Source of the DNA: Mesostigma viride
Taxonomy: Eukaryota > Streptophyta > Mesostigmatophyceae > Mesostigmatales > Mesostigmataceae
Assembly (NCBI GenBank): GCA_009746045.1
Contig: RPFO01000022.1
Span: 1,173,913-1,237,912 of the forward strand
DNA length: 64,000 nt
Direction of reading: 5' to 3'
Made by a program: the position numbers and the translations under genes. How positions within the stretch are numbered: the first letter of the stretch is position 1; every line of letters starts with the position of its first letter. The notes beneath the pieces are model-generated. The model was not told where the DNA came from and ran no database searches. It worked only from the letters and a program-made list of their open reading frames with translations. Positions 38,871 through 50,734 of the stretch are shown piece by piece.

Positions 38871-38896
38871 ATATCCTAGCATATCCTAGCATATCC
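38857..38896. repeat. TAGCATATCC tandem repeat
   Basis: Four exact 10-bp units (TAGCATATCC) at the 5' edge of the ORF1-like remnant. Confidence 0.9.
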
Positions 38897-41208
38897 ACAT
38901 AGGCATTGAAGGTTCCTTTGCTGGTACCCAAGGGACGCAGCATGATCCAGGCTGTACCTAGATTATGGCAGCATGAAGCTTTTCGAAACAGCAAGTCCAG
39001 CTGCCAAGCAGATGCCCATTATTGTGTGCCATATGACACAGAAATACTTGGCTCGAAACATCTTCTCTGGAGTCTGCAGGCAGCAAGGCAAGTGATTTAC
39101 AAAGCAATGAGGCGAGAGTTAACGCTACAAAACCCTAGGGTGACCCCGTTAGCTCATACACCTTGTATGAGTAGCAAGTGGGACATGGAGAGCTGGGTGA
39201 GGATCCTGATAACAATCAGCCAAGGGTTGCAGGTGCGGATGAATTACATCAACATTGCATCCAATCAGTGTTTCACATCAAAACCTTTTGCCCAAAGGGG
39301 GGCAGATATCCTCATGAGAGACAAGCAGCATAAGACAAAACACACACGCTGGCCTGCTGTGAACAATTCATCAAACAAGGAAGTTTGACCGCTACCTATC
39401 TGCAGCGTTCCTGCCTGCCATCTGCTGGCCACTTAGAACACTTCTTGCCACATGGGCTGCCTTGACAAGCTGCTCTCGCTGCAGCCATATCACAAACCTT
39501 GTGTGCGGCATGACGCACATGCCATAGCTGCTGTTGAAAGGCTACACATGCGCAGTTTCTCGTGGGCAAGCCCTGCTATAAATCATGGCCAGCAAGTTGG
39601 TTATGTCCTTATAGATGTTCAGCCTGGATATGCTTATTGGTAACGACGCTTGATGCCCCTGATAATGCCCCACCTTCGCTTGACAAAGTGCTCAACACCC
39701 ATACTTTATCATGTACATGCTAGACATCCAGCTGTGCAGATCGATACAGTACCCCACCCGTACCAGCCACCACAGCATATTGTGGATGACTGTGTTGCCC
39801 ATTGTCCAGTGTGTATCAATTGGGACCAGTCCCATCCAGTATAGTCCCAACTTGGCAGAGATGTGTATTGGTGGCAAGGATTGACCTCATACACGACATG
39901 AGGAACAGTCAAGTTGGCACACAGGTGCACGTGAACACCCCAAACTGCAGAAACCATCGATTCTTCTGCCATGGAAACAAGGAAGCTCACCTCCTTGGTC
40001 GTCGACACAAAGTGCAGCAGTTTGCCGGCCGATGGGATGGCAAGGGCGGTGGACATCTGCCAGCATTGACAGATGGGTCACCAGAAAGATCGGCAATAAA
40101 CGTGAACAGAGGATACTTGTGGGTTACGCAGTAATGATGACCACAAATTTTAAGGGGACTGGACATACCGAAAGTGAACGGAGGATACTTGTGTGTTACG
40201 CGAAATGATGACAATTCATTAATGAATTACTTAAAAGCACGTTGACTCTGTCAGGTGGGTACCAATACACGGACCTTCAACCCCAATACACAACTAGGAG
40301 GGATGGTGCCCTAGCTTCTCTCACTGCCTCAAGAGGTCAGGCTACAGAGGACTCTCTCTGCATCATGGTGCAGGCCCAACTGTGGGTGCATACAACAGGA
40401 AGTAGCAAAAGCATAGCAGATGCAGTAAGGCTGCCCCATGGACCGTCCAGAGCCCACAGATAGGCTTGGAACATAATTAGAGGCGCCGGTTTGGGAGAAT
40501 ATAAAGGCCTCTCCCGGAGCCTGAGGGGTTTTAGGGGCACACCCAGGGTTCATCCACGACCCCCTGATGACCGTACATGAGTGATAAGTTACCTAATCCA
40601 GCCCTTATCCTGACCCGCATGAATTGCCATTACTGAGTGATTCATTCAGACCACCAGCCTCATGCTAAGTCTCCAAATGCTCATTTCATGCAGCCACCAG
40701 TATGGCCTTGGTTAAAGAATCCACCATGATGCCAGTGAGCTATTCGACAGCAGCTATGCAGTTGTGATCATTTCAAATACCACAGCTCACCATGACGATT
40801 CAAAGGTGAGGATATCAGCCGGGAATTCGCAAAAGAACATTCGCCAACTGCATGGTATAAAAAAGCCCGCTTGAAATGATCAAGCTCAATAAGGCCCCAA
40901 GGAATACGGTGGTTGATACCACCACTTTTCGAACTACCCACAGAGGAATATGGTGGTTAGAAGAAACACAGCAGACGAATGACGCTGCGACCACGTACCA
41001 TGCATTTCAACGAATGCAAACTCTGGCCCTTTCCCCTATGGAACGTTCCTCACTAGAAAAGCCTTTTTTTGGCCCGCAGGAACACCCCATGATGAGACGC
41101 ATTATCAGCTTACCTTGGTAACAATACCAGCATATCACGGCCCACCACACTTGCAAACCATGCGCCACTTACAAGCTCAACTCACAAGCCCACGCTCGTG
41201 CCACTTAC
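38897..41208. other. No recognisable gene
   Basis: This stretch lies between the ORF1-like remnant and the last menA exon I can place. About 70-bp direct repeats occur at about 40101 and 40172 (GAGGATACTTGTG with GTTACGC). The missing 3' exons of menA should lie here if the gene is complete, but I found no match that is in phase. Other open frames are short and unconvincing. Confidence 0.4.
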
Positions 41209-44200
41209 AAGGACAGTCAGTGGCAGGACGCGCATCCCCACGGCGGCCCAGATGATGAAGAAGGTGAAGCTGACCATGTAGGGGACCAGCGACGCGGCGC
41301 GGGTCGGGCCCAGCCGTACCTGTGTCCAACACCATGAGAAGAAAAAAAATGAAAACACACGTTGCCGGGATACTTCAACAAAGAGGCCAAGGCACACAGA
41401 AAGTGCTGCTGCTTGGAGCTGCATGTCCGATAATCGCATGATGTCATTAATACCACATTTAACATGGTCCCACATAAGTGAACAGGTGAATATGATGCAC
41501 TCTGTCGTCCACATTAGCAGAAAGCACATGGTCAACTCACACTATTTTTGGAAGCTTCACCCAGATCCACAACAGCGCTCGTCGCTCGATCCCTGAGAAA
41601 CTCCATTCCCATGCAGAGAACCATACATTTAATAAAGGAATGCTAGTAGATAGATAATAAATGTATTTCTAGGAATAGGGCATAGACATAATAGAGGCTC
41701 TCCTGTGCCATTGCAAGCAACCACGTTATCCGAGAAAAAACCCTTAAGTGCCTGCAAATCGCCATGAATCTGCCTCAAAAAAACAAGAGGGTGCGCAGCA
41801 TGGACCAATCACAGTCTCCACAGACCTGGGTCCTCTCTGTTACGGCATGCACCAATGAGGGTGAGAGGCTTTTGTCCTTACCGAGGGTGACATCTTTCCG
41901 GCTCGAAAGTCGCCCTCAGCCTGGAATAGGAAAAATGGGCAGCAGTGTTGGCACAAGGGGCATGGAAAGGAGGGAAAGGACAAGGTGTGAGAGGGCAAAG
42001 AAGAGTCTGATAAGGCATCTACTCCATGATTTCCATCTAGCCATTCTGCTCTTCTTATAGGGACCAGCAAGTCACGTCCTTCTGTTTCAAATAGGGTAAG
42101 CACACCACATCATCATGCTATGGCTGAGGAGACATGCTATGAAGTAAGCATTCTGAGCATACTCTGTCTCACTCTTGGATCATGCCACCTGCAAACGGCT
42201 GCTCTAAGACTGCCAAGATGTGTGAAAGGAACAAGGAGGCGAATGGCAGCATGCGGGGATGGGGAAGCTCCAAAGGGCAAGCAATCACACGCGTTGTTCC
42301 TTCAAGCCGACACTATGTAGCGGAGCCCTGTGAGAACTTACGTGAATCAGCCGACAGGGGATACAGGACAAGGCAGCTAAGGAAAGGCTAGAGTAACACA
42401 CTAGTGCAGATGGACGAACGCACCAGGGCATGGATCCGCAAACACGCTGGATGGCCAGCATGGCTCACCTGGTGGAAGTGGCTGCAGAATAGGATGAGCA
42501 TCGTGGTCATGCCCACCACCGCAGAGGCCGCCCATGCAGTGGCAGGAATGGCTCCGCTGGGAGTATAGCACCAGATAGTGGCAGGCAAGTGGGCACCAAG
42601 GAGGGGTTCTTCTATGTCAGCATCCCACCTACCCCAAAGTCGTCAGTCACAGAACACTAGAAAGGAGACCGCCACAGAAAAGGACTAGTACGGCAACATG
42701 CATGCAGGGGAGAAAACACCGATTTCCTGAAAGAAGAAAGATATGGAGATAAGAAATGAGCTGATGCGGGCATAGCTTGTCCCCTAAGTACTTATACCTG
42801 TACTATACTGAAAATGGTACATGGAAAAGGAGCAGGCAATAGCGTGGCGCACATGCACTGGCAATATGACATACAATGGCAACTGTGTGCAGCCACATAC
42901 GCACCATAGATCGAACCCAGCAAGTTGAGAATCGTGGACGCAGAACCTAGCTATGAGTTACCGCCCAGATGGAATGCCTGTGATCTGTAGCGCTAGCCAG
43001 CCTCTGTAAACCAACCTGTCGATAAACAAGGGGCGAAGAGTTCCATTTCTGAGAATGCATCCAGGGAACGATATGCTTTCTGCACATGTTTTGCTCAGTA
43101 TTGAAGATACGCCGGCCTTAAGACAAGGAGACAAGCAGCAGCAGAATATTACAATGAGGCTTGCGCACCTAAACAAGACCGATGTGGCGGGGACCTGGGA
43201 CAGGTAGAATGCGGACGTGGCCAGCGGGCCGAACGAGGCAAAGCAGAGCGGCTCGCCCAGGCCCTGGTAGCTTAACCGGAAGGGGGGGCACTGCAGGCGA
43301 AGGGGGAGTTGCGACGAGAAACCAGGATAAGGAAAAGCACACAGGCAGATGGTCAGGGTAATATTCGTTGTATGGTCGCAGTAAAATACCAACAAAGAGT
43401 CCACTGTGTGCCGTGTGGTGGAATACTGATGGAGGGAGAGCAATCAGAACGGATTCCTGTCAAATGTGATTTTGGTCGGAAGGTCTAAAATTGGTCAGGT
43501 AATGCACCGTAGGCTGGTTGGTTGGCTTGTTTTGGATGATCTCCACGCTTCAACTAACCAACAGCAGACTGGCTTGTGCAGTAATCAAACCACCTCTTTG
43601 CTCTCTAGTCTTAAGTTTCTTGTTGGTATGGCAAACGCATGCAACTGATGCAAGGCAGGTGCGCCTTTTTGTCTTCAATTGTAACTATGGCACAACTTGG
43701 ATGCCGGCCATGAAGATAACCCTCGTTGGGCACACCAATACCAAAGAGACTCCCCAACAATAACAACTTGCTGTAGGCAGACCACTTACCAAAGGACAGT
43801 ATCCAGCCACACACAAAAGATACTCCTAAGAAGCACTAAAGGCCGAGGAAGGAGGAAGATCAGGAAGGCATCACCCATTCCAAGCCTGCCCGATGCCTCT
43901 CCCCTCCACTTCCCGTCGTGACACCTGTCCACCAAGGCAAGCTCCATCTTTATCAAGGAGGCAACCAGCACCCAATTTATGCCTGCCCCCAAGAAACTGA
44001 AGCCATGAAAGCATAGGAACACTCCATGTCGACCTTGTAATTTCTTGCAGCGTAAAGTTTCGCTGTCACGGGGCAGGCCCGCATCGGGCTAATGCAACTG
44101 ATGACCTCCTCCCTACCTACCAGCACATGGCCAGCTAGCACCCCTCACCTGGTAAAGCTAGCACCCCTCACCTGGTAAAGCTAGCACCCCTCACCTGGTA

Positions 44201-47200
44201 AAGCTAGTACCCCTCACCTGGTAGACGTATCCGCACGCGATCGCACCCAGAAGGTAGCGCAGCACGCGCGGGTCCCGCGCCACCGACCCTGACATGGCAA
44301 TCAGGGCCAGGCCTGCCGCCAGGCATGCATACGCGACAAGGAGTACCAGCCGCTGGCTGTGGTGGGGGAGGAAGGGAAGCAGACGAGATAGCAGCGTAGA
44401 GGGCGACAGCAGTAATGAAGAAAGATCAACGATGAGGAGATAAGCCTGCGGCATGCGTGGGATGGAGACAACATGAGAGATGGTGACAGACGAATTGGGG
44501 GGGAAACAGGAAGAAAAGCGCGGTAGAAGGAATACAGGTGATGGAAGCAACACGGAGTGTCAAGCTCATAAGCCCGAATGGTCAGTGAAGTTGGGCGATC
44601 TGGCCACATTTACATTAATTGTAGAAATTAAGCCTGCAACAGAGGCTGCTGCCCGGGTACCGCCCAGCTCTTGGCACCTATCGAGACGCCTAGGTGTCAA
44701 CACCGGGCAGTACATGGATGCCACGGACGCAATACGCTATGCCACAACCATGCAGTTACTGCAGCCTCCGGCATGCAAGCGTTTTCGTGCAACTTCCCCA
44801 AGCCTGTGGGGACTAAGTGTGGTTCTACACTGCAAGAAGAGCCAGGAACTTGGGGAATCCCAGGCGCCAGCTCAGCATGAAAGTTAACCTTACAAGCACA
44901 TAATTGGGACAGCAAGGGCCCAATAATGACAAAGGCTCAAAAGGTAATGGTCAAGGGGGTCCATCAACCCCCATGGGATTTCCACTGCGAGTGTATCTAA
45001 ACATCATCGACATGAAATAGGAGAGGGAGCAGAAGACGTATGGAAACATGATCTTCGTGAAAAAATGGAGAGGGAGCAGAAGACGTATGGAAACATCATC
45101 TTCGTGAAAATGGAGAGGGAGCAGAAGACGTATTGGGGCTCAGCCACAGTGCACAGGATGCACATCTTATCTGCAAAATGGCATAGTTCATTACCAGCGC
45201 ATTACCAGCGCATAGTGACAGTTCTGTCCAGCATGTGCTTGCAAGACACATGCAGTTGTTGCACGGTTGGAAGCCGTCTCTGTTCAAGGCAAGGATACCC
45301 GGGATGGGCGGACTCCGCCGCGGACCACCGACCGCCCAACACACATCACTCGTCGCCCATCACCTACGGATGGCCGCCCTTCCAGTCACTGGCACACCTG
45401 GGTACTCGGCAAGGCAGCCCCTATTCTGGTCTATCAGCCCCTTACAAGGCCTAGCACTCATGGACAAACCGCCCACTGCGACTCACTTGCGGATCAGGTT
45501 GACAACCGACTCCTTCTTCGTGGCGTCCACGCTGGTGTCCGCGTCGTGGCCATCATTGCTGCGGGGGATGGAAGCACATCACACGCAACGGGATGAAAGA
45601 AGAAAGTAATACCCCAATCTACGTAAGTAGGACACCATGATCACACAGTCATTCCCACAGTGAAAACGGCCAGCACGTGCCATGATAGGGTTTTGAGTAG
45701 CTTTGTGCGAGGAACCAATTAGGAACAGCCAGGTCCACAGCCGAATGCGCTGCCAGTTTTGAAGCATGTGCTCAGGTACTTGATCAAATACAGAGTCCGT
45801 TACAAGATCAGGCCGAAGGCAGATGCAAGGTAAGCGGCCGAGCAGGCCAGCCCCTGCGCCTCTTCTTGTGATGACAGTCCATGCATCAGCAACGTTGCCC
45901 TCGCATGGCCACGCTCGGCACTTGATCTGGAACTGCGTTATAAGAAGCAACCTGCTGTAGTTGACAGGGAAGATGCTGAACGAGGAACCGGCAGGATTCA
46001 GCCCAGGATACTCTGGAGAAGGAAGTACTTGGGTAGACCACCTGTGGTAGATAGAAGATATTTTTTGGATAGAAGCATTTTTTTTCACCAGAACCCACCC
46101 TCGGTTCAAGGCCAGGAACAAATCTGCTTGACCTCTGCAAGCAGCGCCATGCCTCCCACACCAAACTTTGGAGCTCTGAAGCCCCTGACATGGCTAGCCG
46201 CATCGCTAAAAGGCATGGCTCCGGGAGCTAGTTTCGGGCCCGCTGCTCTGCACCCACGTGGGGGGATAGGCCTTGGCACTCCAGCAGACCTCATACAAGG
46301 GAAAAAAGCATTCCCAAGGGTGCTCCGTGAGCCCCCGATGAAATCATGTGTTTTCCCTTGTGCTTGTGTACGTGAAGCTGTGTGTCTGCCTTTGCACCAC
46401 TAGCTATCCTGTGCAACATCAGCCTAAGAGGGCTTCCAATAATGCAGGGAATACCAGTCACTGGCAATGCGGCAAAGAACGCAGCGCTTTGCCTGTTCAC
46501 AGCTTTCAAGTCTGGGAACACATAGGGCCTATATCTAGTGTGGTGAAGGGGTAGCTCCAAAACTGCTACACACAATTATTGATGTAAAGAGCAGAATATG
46601 CAGAAGAAGAAATGTCATTTACAGGAACTCGGATAGGGACACCAAGCTCGTCATATTACAGTTCTGCTTTTCCAAGTGGCCACCGTTCCCGTCCCCTCAC
46701 AGCCAGGAAAAAAAAAAAAGTACCACCACAGGACCACCTCCGAAAATAAAAACATTGCTTGGGCCGCAGAAAGCCATTTACTACCTTAAGTTAAGCCAGG
46801 TGATGACGAGCATGCCAGCAGCCAGCAGCCGCCCAAACATGGGCGCAGAAAAGGCGCCGGTGGCGTGGAACGCCGTAGCAGCACCCACCTGTGGCACGGC
46901 AGAAAAAGCAGTGCATTACTGGTGCCATTACTGGAAATGGGGCGGTCGGAAAAATCGCGGGCAAGAGCAGCAGAGTCCGAGAGGGCAACGGATCTCCTTC
47001 CATTTAAATTAAAAAACGCTAACGCAATTTTGCTAAGTGCTAAAAGGGAGGATGGCTTACCACAAGAGGAATTAGGCACACGGAGTAGATAGGAAGCTTA
47101 AGTGCTCTCCAAGCGAGAATCAGTGTGGCTCGCGCGTTGACGGCGCTGGTACCCGCGGTTTCAGTCGATCCCGCGTCATCAAAGGCGGGCGGCGAATCCT

Positions 47201-47447
47201 CATCTTTAAAGCTCGACGCTTCAGCAGCGCACTTTACCGGTATTGCCGTGCCCCGTGATTTCGAAAGGGAAAGAGACCTAGAAAACGTAATCGCATGGCC
47301 CAGAAATGAGCTAGTTCCTGGCCGAACCAATTTGGGGCGGGGCTGGTGATTATGGTGGACCTTGCTAAAAGGAAGCTGGTTTAACTTGACTTGACATGAA
47401 CACTGATGTGATAAAATATTTGCCTTTGACCAGCAAATGGCAGCCAT
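41209..47447 (-). CDS. menA: 1,4-dihydroxy-2-naphthoate phytyltransferase (phylloquinone pathway)
   Basis: UbiA-family membrane prenyltransferase that attaches a phytyl tail to dihydroxynaphthoate for photosystem I phylloquinone (plant ABC4). Eight exons join in phase: 47447-47061, 46888-46785, 45558-45487, 44356-44218, 43290-43169, 42556-42469, 41920-41882, 41319-41209, all GT-AG. Together they give 354 residues. Exon 1 has a Ser/basic transit-peptide-like lead, then WRALKLPIYSVCLIPLV. Exon 2 ends in VITWLNLS and runs into NDGHDADTSVDATKKESVVN, the first Asp-rich motif. Exons 5-7 carry CPPFRLSYQGLGEPLCF, LILFCSHFHQ and AEGDFRAGKMSP, where plant proteins usually have VDGD, a conservative change. 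After VLPLTVL the expected final 50-70 residues were not located, so the gene is incomplete as seen. The start at 47447 is inferred; an upstream ATG at 47555 is also in frame. Confidence 0.93.
44142..44220 (-). repeat. Tandem repeat duplicating the menA exon 4 donor
   Basis: About 3.5 copies of a 23-bp unit; on the minus strand each reads ACCAGGTGAGGGGTGCTAGC plus TTT. The first copy contains the end of exon 4 (CAG/GTGAGG at 44218/44217) and the others repeat a complete donor at 23-bp steps in the intron. Use of a later donor would add 23 bases and shift the frame. Confidence 0.85.
45021..45136. repeat. 45-bp tandem repeat in menA intron 3
   Basis: Three copies of GAGAGGGAGCAGAAGACGTA followed by TGGAAACATCATCTTCGTGA; the third is partial. 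It is intronic with respect to menA. Confidence 0.9.
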
Positions 47448-47749
47448 GTTTGAAGGTATCACAACAGCGCACCCTCTAAAGTGTTTTCCAACATTGACTG
47501 TAAGATTCCTCCATATAATTGCCTGCAATACGCGGGCTGATATAGCAATAAGCAAGGAACTTTTCTGAACTAATCTGGCCTATACATGTTATGTCATTAT
47601 TGTAATAATGAAGGCTCTATTGGCAAATGGCAGCCAACATTTTCCAACTGCTTGGGAAAGAATTTTCTTATCCGGACCGCCCTCTTGTGTTGCCCACTCT
47701 AGTTTGGAACAGGAACTTGATCATAAAAACACGTGGCAATAATAAATAC

Positions 47750-48458
47750 CACAGGTCGGACAAATATAAATAAAATATGATTCAAATACTTTTGGCTGCT
47801 TACCGGTCGCCGTTGGATTAATTTAGATGTTTTGGTGAAAACTTTTTCGCCGTTGGATTAATTTAGATGTTTTGTTGAAAACTTTTTCGCCGTTGGATAC
47901 ATCTAAATATTTTGGTGAAAACTGTTTCGCCGTTGGATTAACCTAAATATTTTGGTGAAAACTTTTTCGCCGTTGGATACATCTAAATATTTTGGTGAAA
48001 ACTGTTTCACCGTTGGATTAATCCAAATATTTTTTGCCGAAATGCCATTCGTTTCGCAGACGCGGCCAGTTCAGACTGAAACTTCAGATGTTAAAGTTAA
48101 AGGCCCTGGCGGCACGAGTATTTAAATATTCATTTAGATTCATTTAAATATTCAAAGCCGGTTTCGCCGTTGGATTAATTTAGATGTTTTGGTGAAAACT
48201 TTTTCGCCGTTGGATTAATTTAGATGTTTTGGTGAAAACTTTTTCGCCGTTGGATACATCTAAATATTTTGGTGAAAACTGTTTCGCCGTTGGATTAATC
48301 TAAATATTTTGGTGAAAACTGTTTCACCGTTGGATTAATCTAAATATTTTGGTCAAAATTGTTTCGCCGTTGGATTAATTTAGTGGACTAAATATGCAAC
48401 ATTTATAAATCAAATGCGCAAATACGGCCAAATATCATTTATATTTGTCCGACCTGTG
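47750..48458. mobile_element. hAT-like MITE with internal 40-bp satellite
   Basis: Ends are inverted repeats beginning CACAGGTCGGACAAATATAA on the left, with the complement on the right, matching over at least 22 bases. They are flanked by a perfect 8-bp direct repeat ATAAATAC (47742-47749 and 48459-48466), the length expected for hAT transposition. The 709-bp interior encodes nothing. It holds two six-unit blocks (about 47806-48035 and 48165-48390) of a 40-bp repeat starting CGCCGTTGGATTAATTTAGA. It lies about 300 bp upstream of the menA start codon. Confidence 0.88.
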
Positions 48459-48476
48459 ATAAATACCCTGTAGACT

Positions 48477-48670
48477 ACACCCCCCCCCCCCCCACGTTTA
48501 AGATTCTAAGGTTTAAGATCATGAGCCCCTGGATTTGACCTCTACTAGTAGTATAATTGTAGTAGAATGTAGTAGAACTTAGTAGAATCGAATCACAGTA
48601 GTAAGATTCTTTAAGATCATGAGCCCTGGATTGGTCGGACCCCAATCTTAAACGTGGTGGGGGGGGGTGT
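48477..48670. mobile_element. 194-bp MITE with C-run ends
   Basis: Left end ACACCCCCC...CCACGTTTAAGATT and right end its complement (AATCTTAAACGTGG plus a G-run and TGT), flanked by ACT on both sides (48474-48476, 48671-48673). The inner part repeats TTTAAGATCATGAGCCC near each end in direct orientation. The superfamily is not assignable; a 3-bp target duplication fits Harbinger- or CACTA-like elements. Confidence 0.6.
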
Positions 48671-48746
48671 ACTAGGCATTTCAGGCTATTTTTGGCATAC
48701 CTGGGTCACCTTAACTGTTATATGGAAATAAACTAACACCCATTTC

Positions 48747-49078
48747 ACCTGTCACCAACTACGTTCGGATGTTGCTGGACGACCTAGTGGTCCCAGCCGA
48801 GTTTGAGCACCGCATCCACTCTCTCTCCCGTCTTTGGACTGCCATGCAGGAAAAGACGCGGTGGAAGAAGATTGTCAAGGCGCACACGCCCGCCCTGTGG
48901 GCAAGCCACCTCCCCCCAAGCGGAGGAGGCGTTTTGATGAGTAGTGTAGTTAGGATTTTCTAGATAGAGTTAGGATCGTTCGATCACGCGGCTTCCTCCA
49001 CCCTGGGCATCCATCATGAAATATGTGCTACATGACCTCCCCACGGAGGCATGTTATAATTTAATTTAATTTTAATTT
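48747..49078 (+). mobile_element. Non-LTR retrotransposon 3' end, truncated copy 3
   Basis: Starts inside the C-terminal region at VTNYVRMLLDDLVVPAEFEH, close to 54130-54190. A small deletion near 48893 breaks the frame (PALWASHL instead of PDPVGKPP). The same 3' untranslated region and TTTAA tail follow. Confidence 0.9.
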
Positions 49079-49269
49079 CACCGGAAAAATAAATACCCTG
49101 TAGAGGATTTCCGGGTACATGGGTATTTTTTATTAACCGATATAATTAATTAATTGAGACTCTTGCTCCCGTTGGGGAGTCACAGAGCATTAACCCCGAT
49201 GGATGGATGGATGGGTTCAAACAGTCCTACCGGTCTAATCTATCTACATCAACTACACACTACATCTAT
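49079..49269. other. Junction with a short family B fragment
   Basis: Between two retroelement copies. It holds AATTAATTAATTGAGACTCT and GCTCCCGTTGGGGAGTCAC (about 49145-49190), the end motif of dispersed family B, then a GATG tetramer run and ATCTATC motifs. Confidence 0.6.
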
Positions 49270-50730
49270 CTTAGCCCGTGCCCCGTTGCTGGCGGCCCGG
49301 CACCTGCCGGTCATGCCCCGCCGCCGCCCCGGCCCGCTCTACCGCCAGGACCCCAAGGTCTTGGCTGCCCGGCACCGCCTCAAGCGTAACCGGGACCCGC
49401 TGCAGAAACCATTGCTCAAGGCCGCCCTTGTGGAGGCCTACGAGCAAGCTCAGGACGCGGAGGCGGCCCAATGCATCGCGGATGCCAAGGCCTGCCAGGC
49501 CCGCAACCAGGGCAAGGACATGTGGTACCACCTCGACCGGCTCGGCGGCCGGCGGCAGCGCACCCCGGTGCATGGAGCACACGGGGGACGGCACGGCGCC
49601 GGTCAGCCTTGACCGCTGGTTGGCCCACAATGTTTCCTTGACCGGTGGGGCTCGCGCCCCCCCGCCGCCGCTGCACCCCGAGACGGCCGCCCGCCTCGGG
49701 GTCGCCGGACCCCCGCCGCCGCCAGCGCCCCCCTCCTCGGCCGCGGACTACCAAGTCCCCGCCTTGCAGGAGGGCTGCCTTGCCACTGACGACGTCGTCC
49801 CCCCCTTCACTTTGAAGGAATTGGACGGCGCCCTTGCTCGCCTGCGGTACGACGCAGCGGTCGGTGCCGACCACCTTTCTGCTGAGCTGCTGAAGACCCC
49901 TGATCTGGCGGTTAGGGATCTTCTGCTGGCGTTCTGCAACCGTGTCCTGCTCTCTGACGAGCCTCCGCCTGCTGAGTGGCAGACGGCCATCCGCATCATG
50001 CTGTACAAGAAGGGCTCTGCTGCTGACCCCGGCAACTACCGGGGTGTCTGCCTCCAGAGCGCCGCGCTGAAGGTCTTCATGCGCATGATGCTGCACAGCC
50101 GGCTCCGCGCCGCGCTGGACCCACACCTGGGTGAGTCTCAGATGGGTTTCAGTCGTGGTCCTAACACTGTCATGGCTGTGTTTGTCGCGCGCCGGTTGAT
50201 GGAGGAGGTGCGTCGACTTCCCCCTGACTGTTTGCCGCTGGTCTTCATTTTTGTTGACTATATCAAGGCCTTTGACACGGTTCTCTGGGAGGCTCTTTGG
50301 GCCATCCTAGCTCTGGATCGGGTACCACCTGCGTTTATTGCTGCCATTCGCCGACTGTATGAGGGCTCATAGGCAGTAGTGCGGACTGCGGAGGGCACCA
50401 CTCCACCATTCCCCCTTCACCACGGGGTGTGGCAAGGTTGTGTCCTGTCCCCATACCTGTTCATGATTGTCGTGGATCACGTCATGCGCCGGGCACGTGC
50501 GCGCTTTACTGCTCGAGCCAGGCTTGGACATCCTTAACGTGAAAGAGCACGGCGGGGTTAGACCTGGGTACCGCCTTGCCGACCTGATTTATGCGGATGA
50601 TACCACCCTCATCGAGAGCCCCGAGCACATTCAGACCTGGCTGGACTGCCTGGGCCTGGAGGCGCGGGCGGTGGGGTTGGAGATTAGTGTCAAGACTGAG
50701 GCGATGGTGCATGATCGGGGCATCCAATAA
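49270..50730 (+). pseudogene. Non-LTR retrotransposon reverse transcriptase, upstream part (copy 4)
   Basis: Reverse transcriptase that would copy element RNA at a nicked target. In order: a basic region (about 49300-49390, frame 2); a frameshift near 49575; a Pro-rich linker; PFTLKELDGALARLRYDAAVGADHL; the fingers region WQTAIRIMLYKKG and NYRGVCL; motif A in VDYIKAFDTVLW (about 50256-50290); a TAG stop at 50370; motif B HHGVWQGCVLSPYLF (about 50418-50462); a frameshift near 50510; and motif C YADD at 50590-50601 followed by KTEAMV. One stop and two frameshifts make it inactive. The open frame is cut at TTAA (50731) by a transposon and resumes at 53595. I see no endonuclease domain, so the 5' end is missing. 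Confidence 0.92.
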
Positions 50731-50734
50731 TTAA

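Noticed and set aside
40337-40540. Possible last menA exon (hydrophobic SLTASAMLLLLPVV on the minus strand)
   Set aside because: It is hydrophobic in the right way, but the nearest acceptor gives a different frame and the flanks do not resemble the family.
47040-47060. Extension of menA exon 1 through VSHPPF to the in-frame stop
   Set aside because: A clear GTAAGC donor at 47060 and exact phase with exon 2 restore the family sequence; the read-through part is intron.
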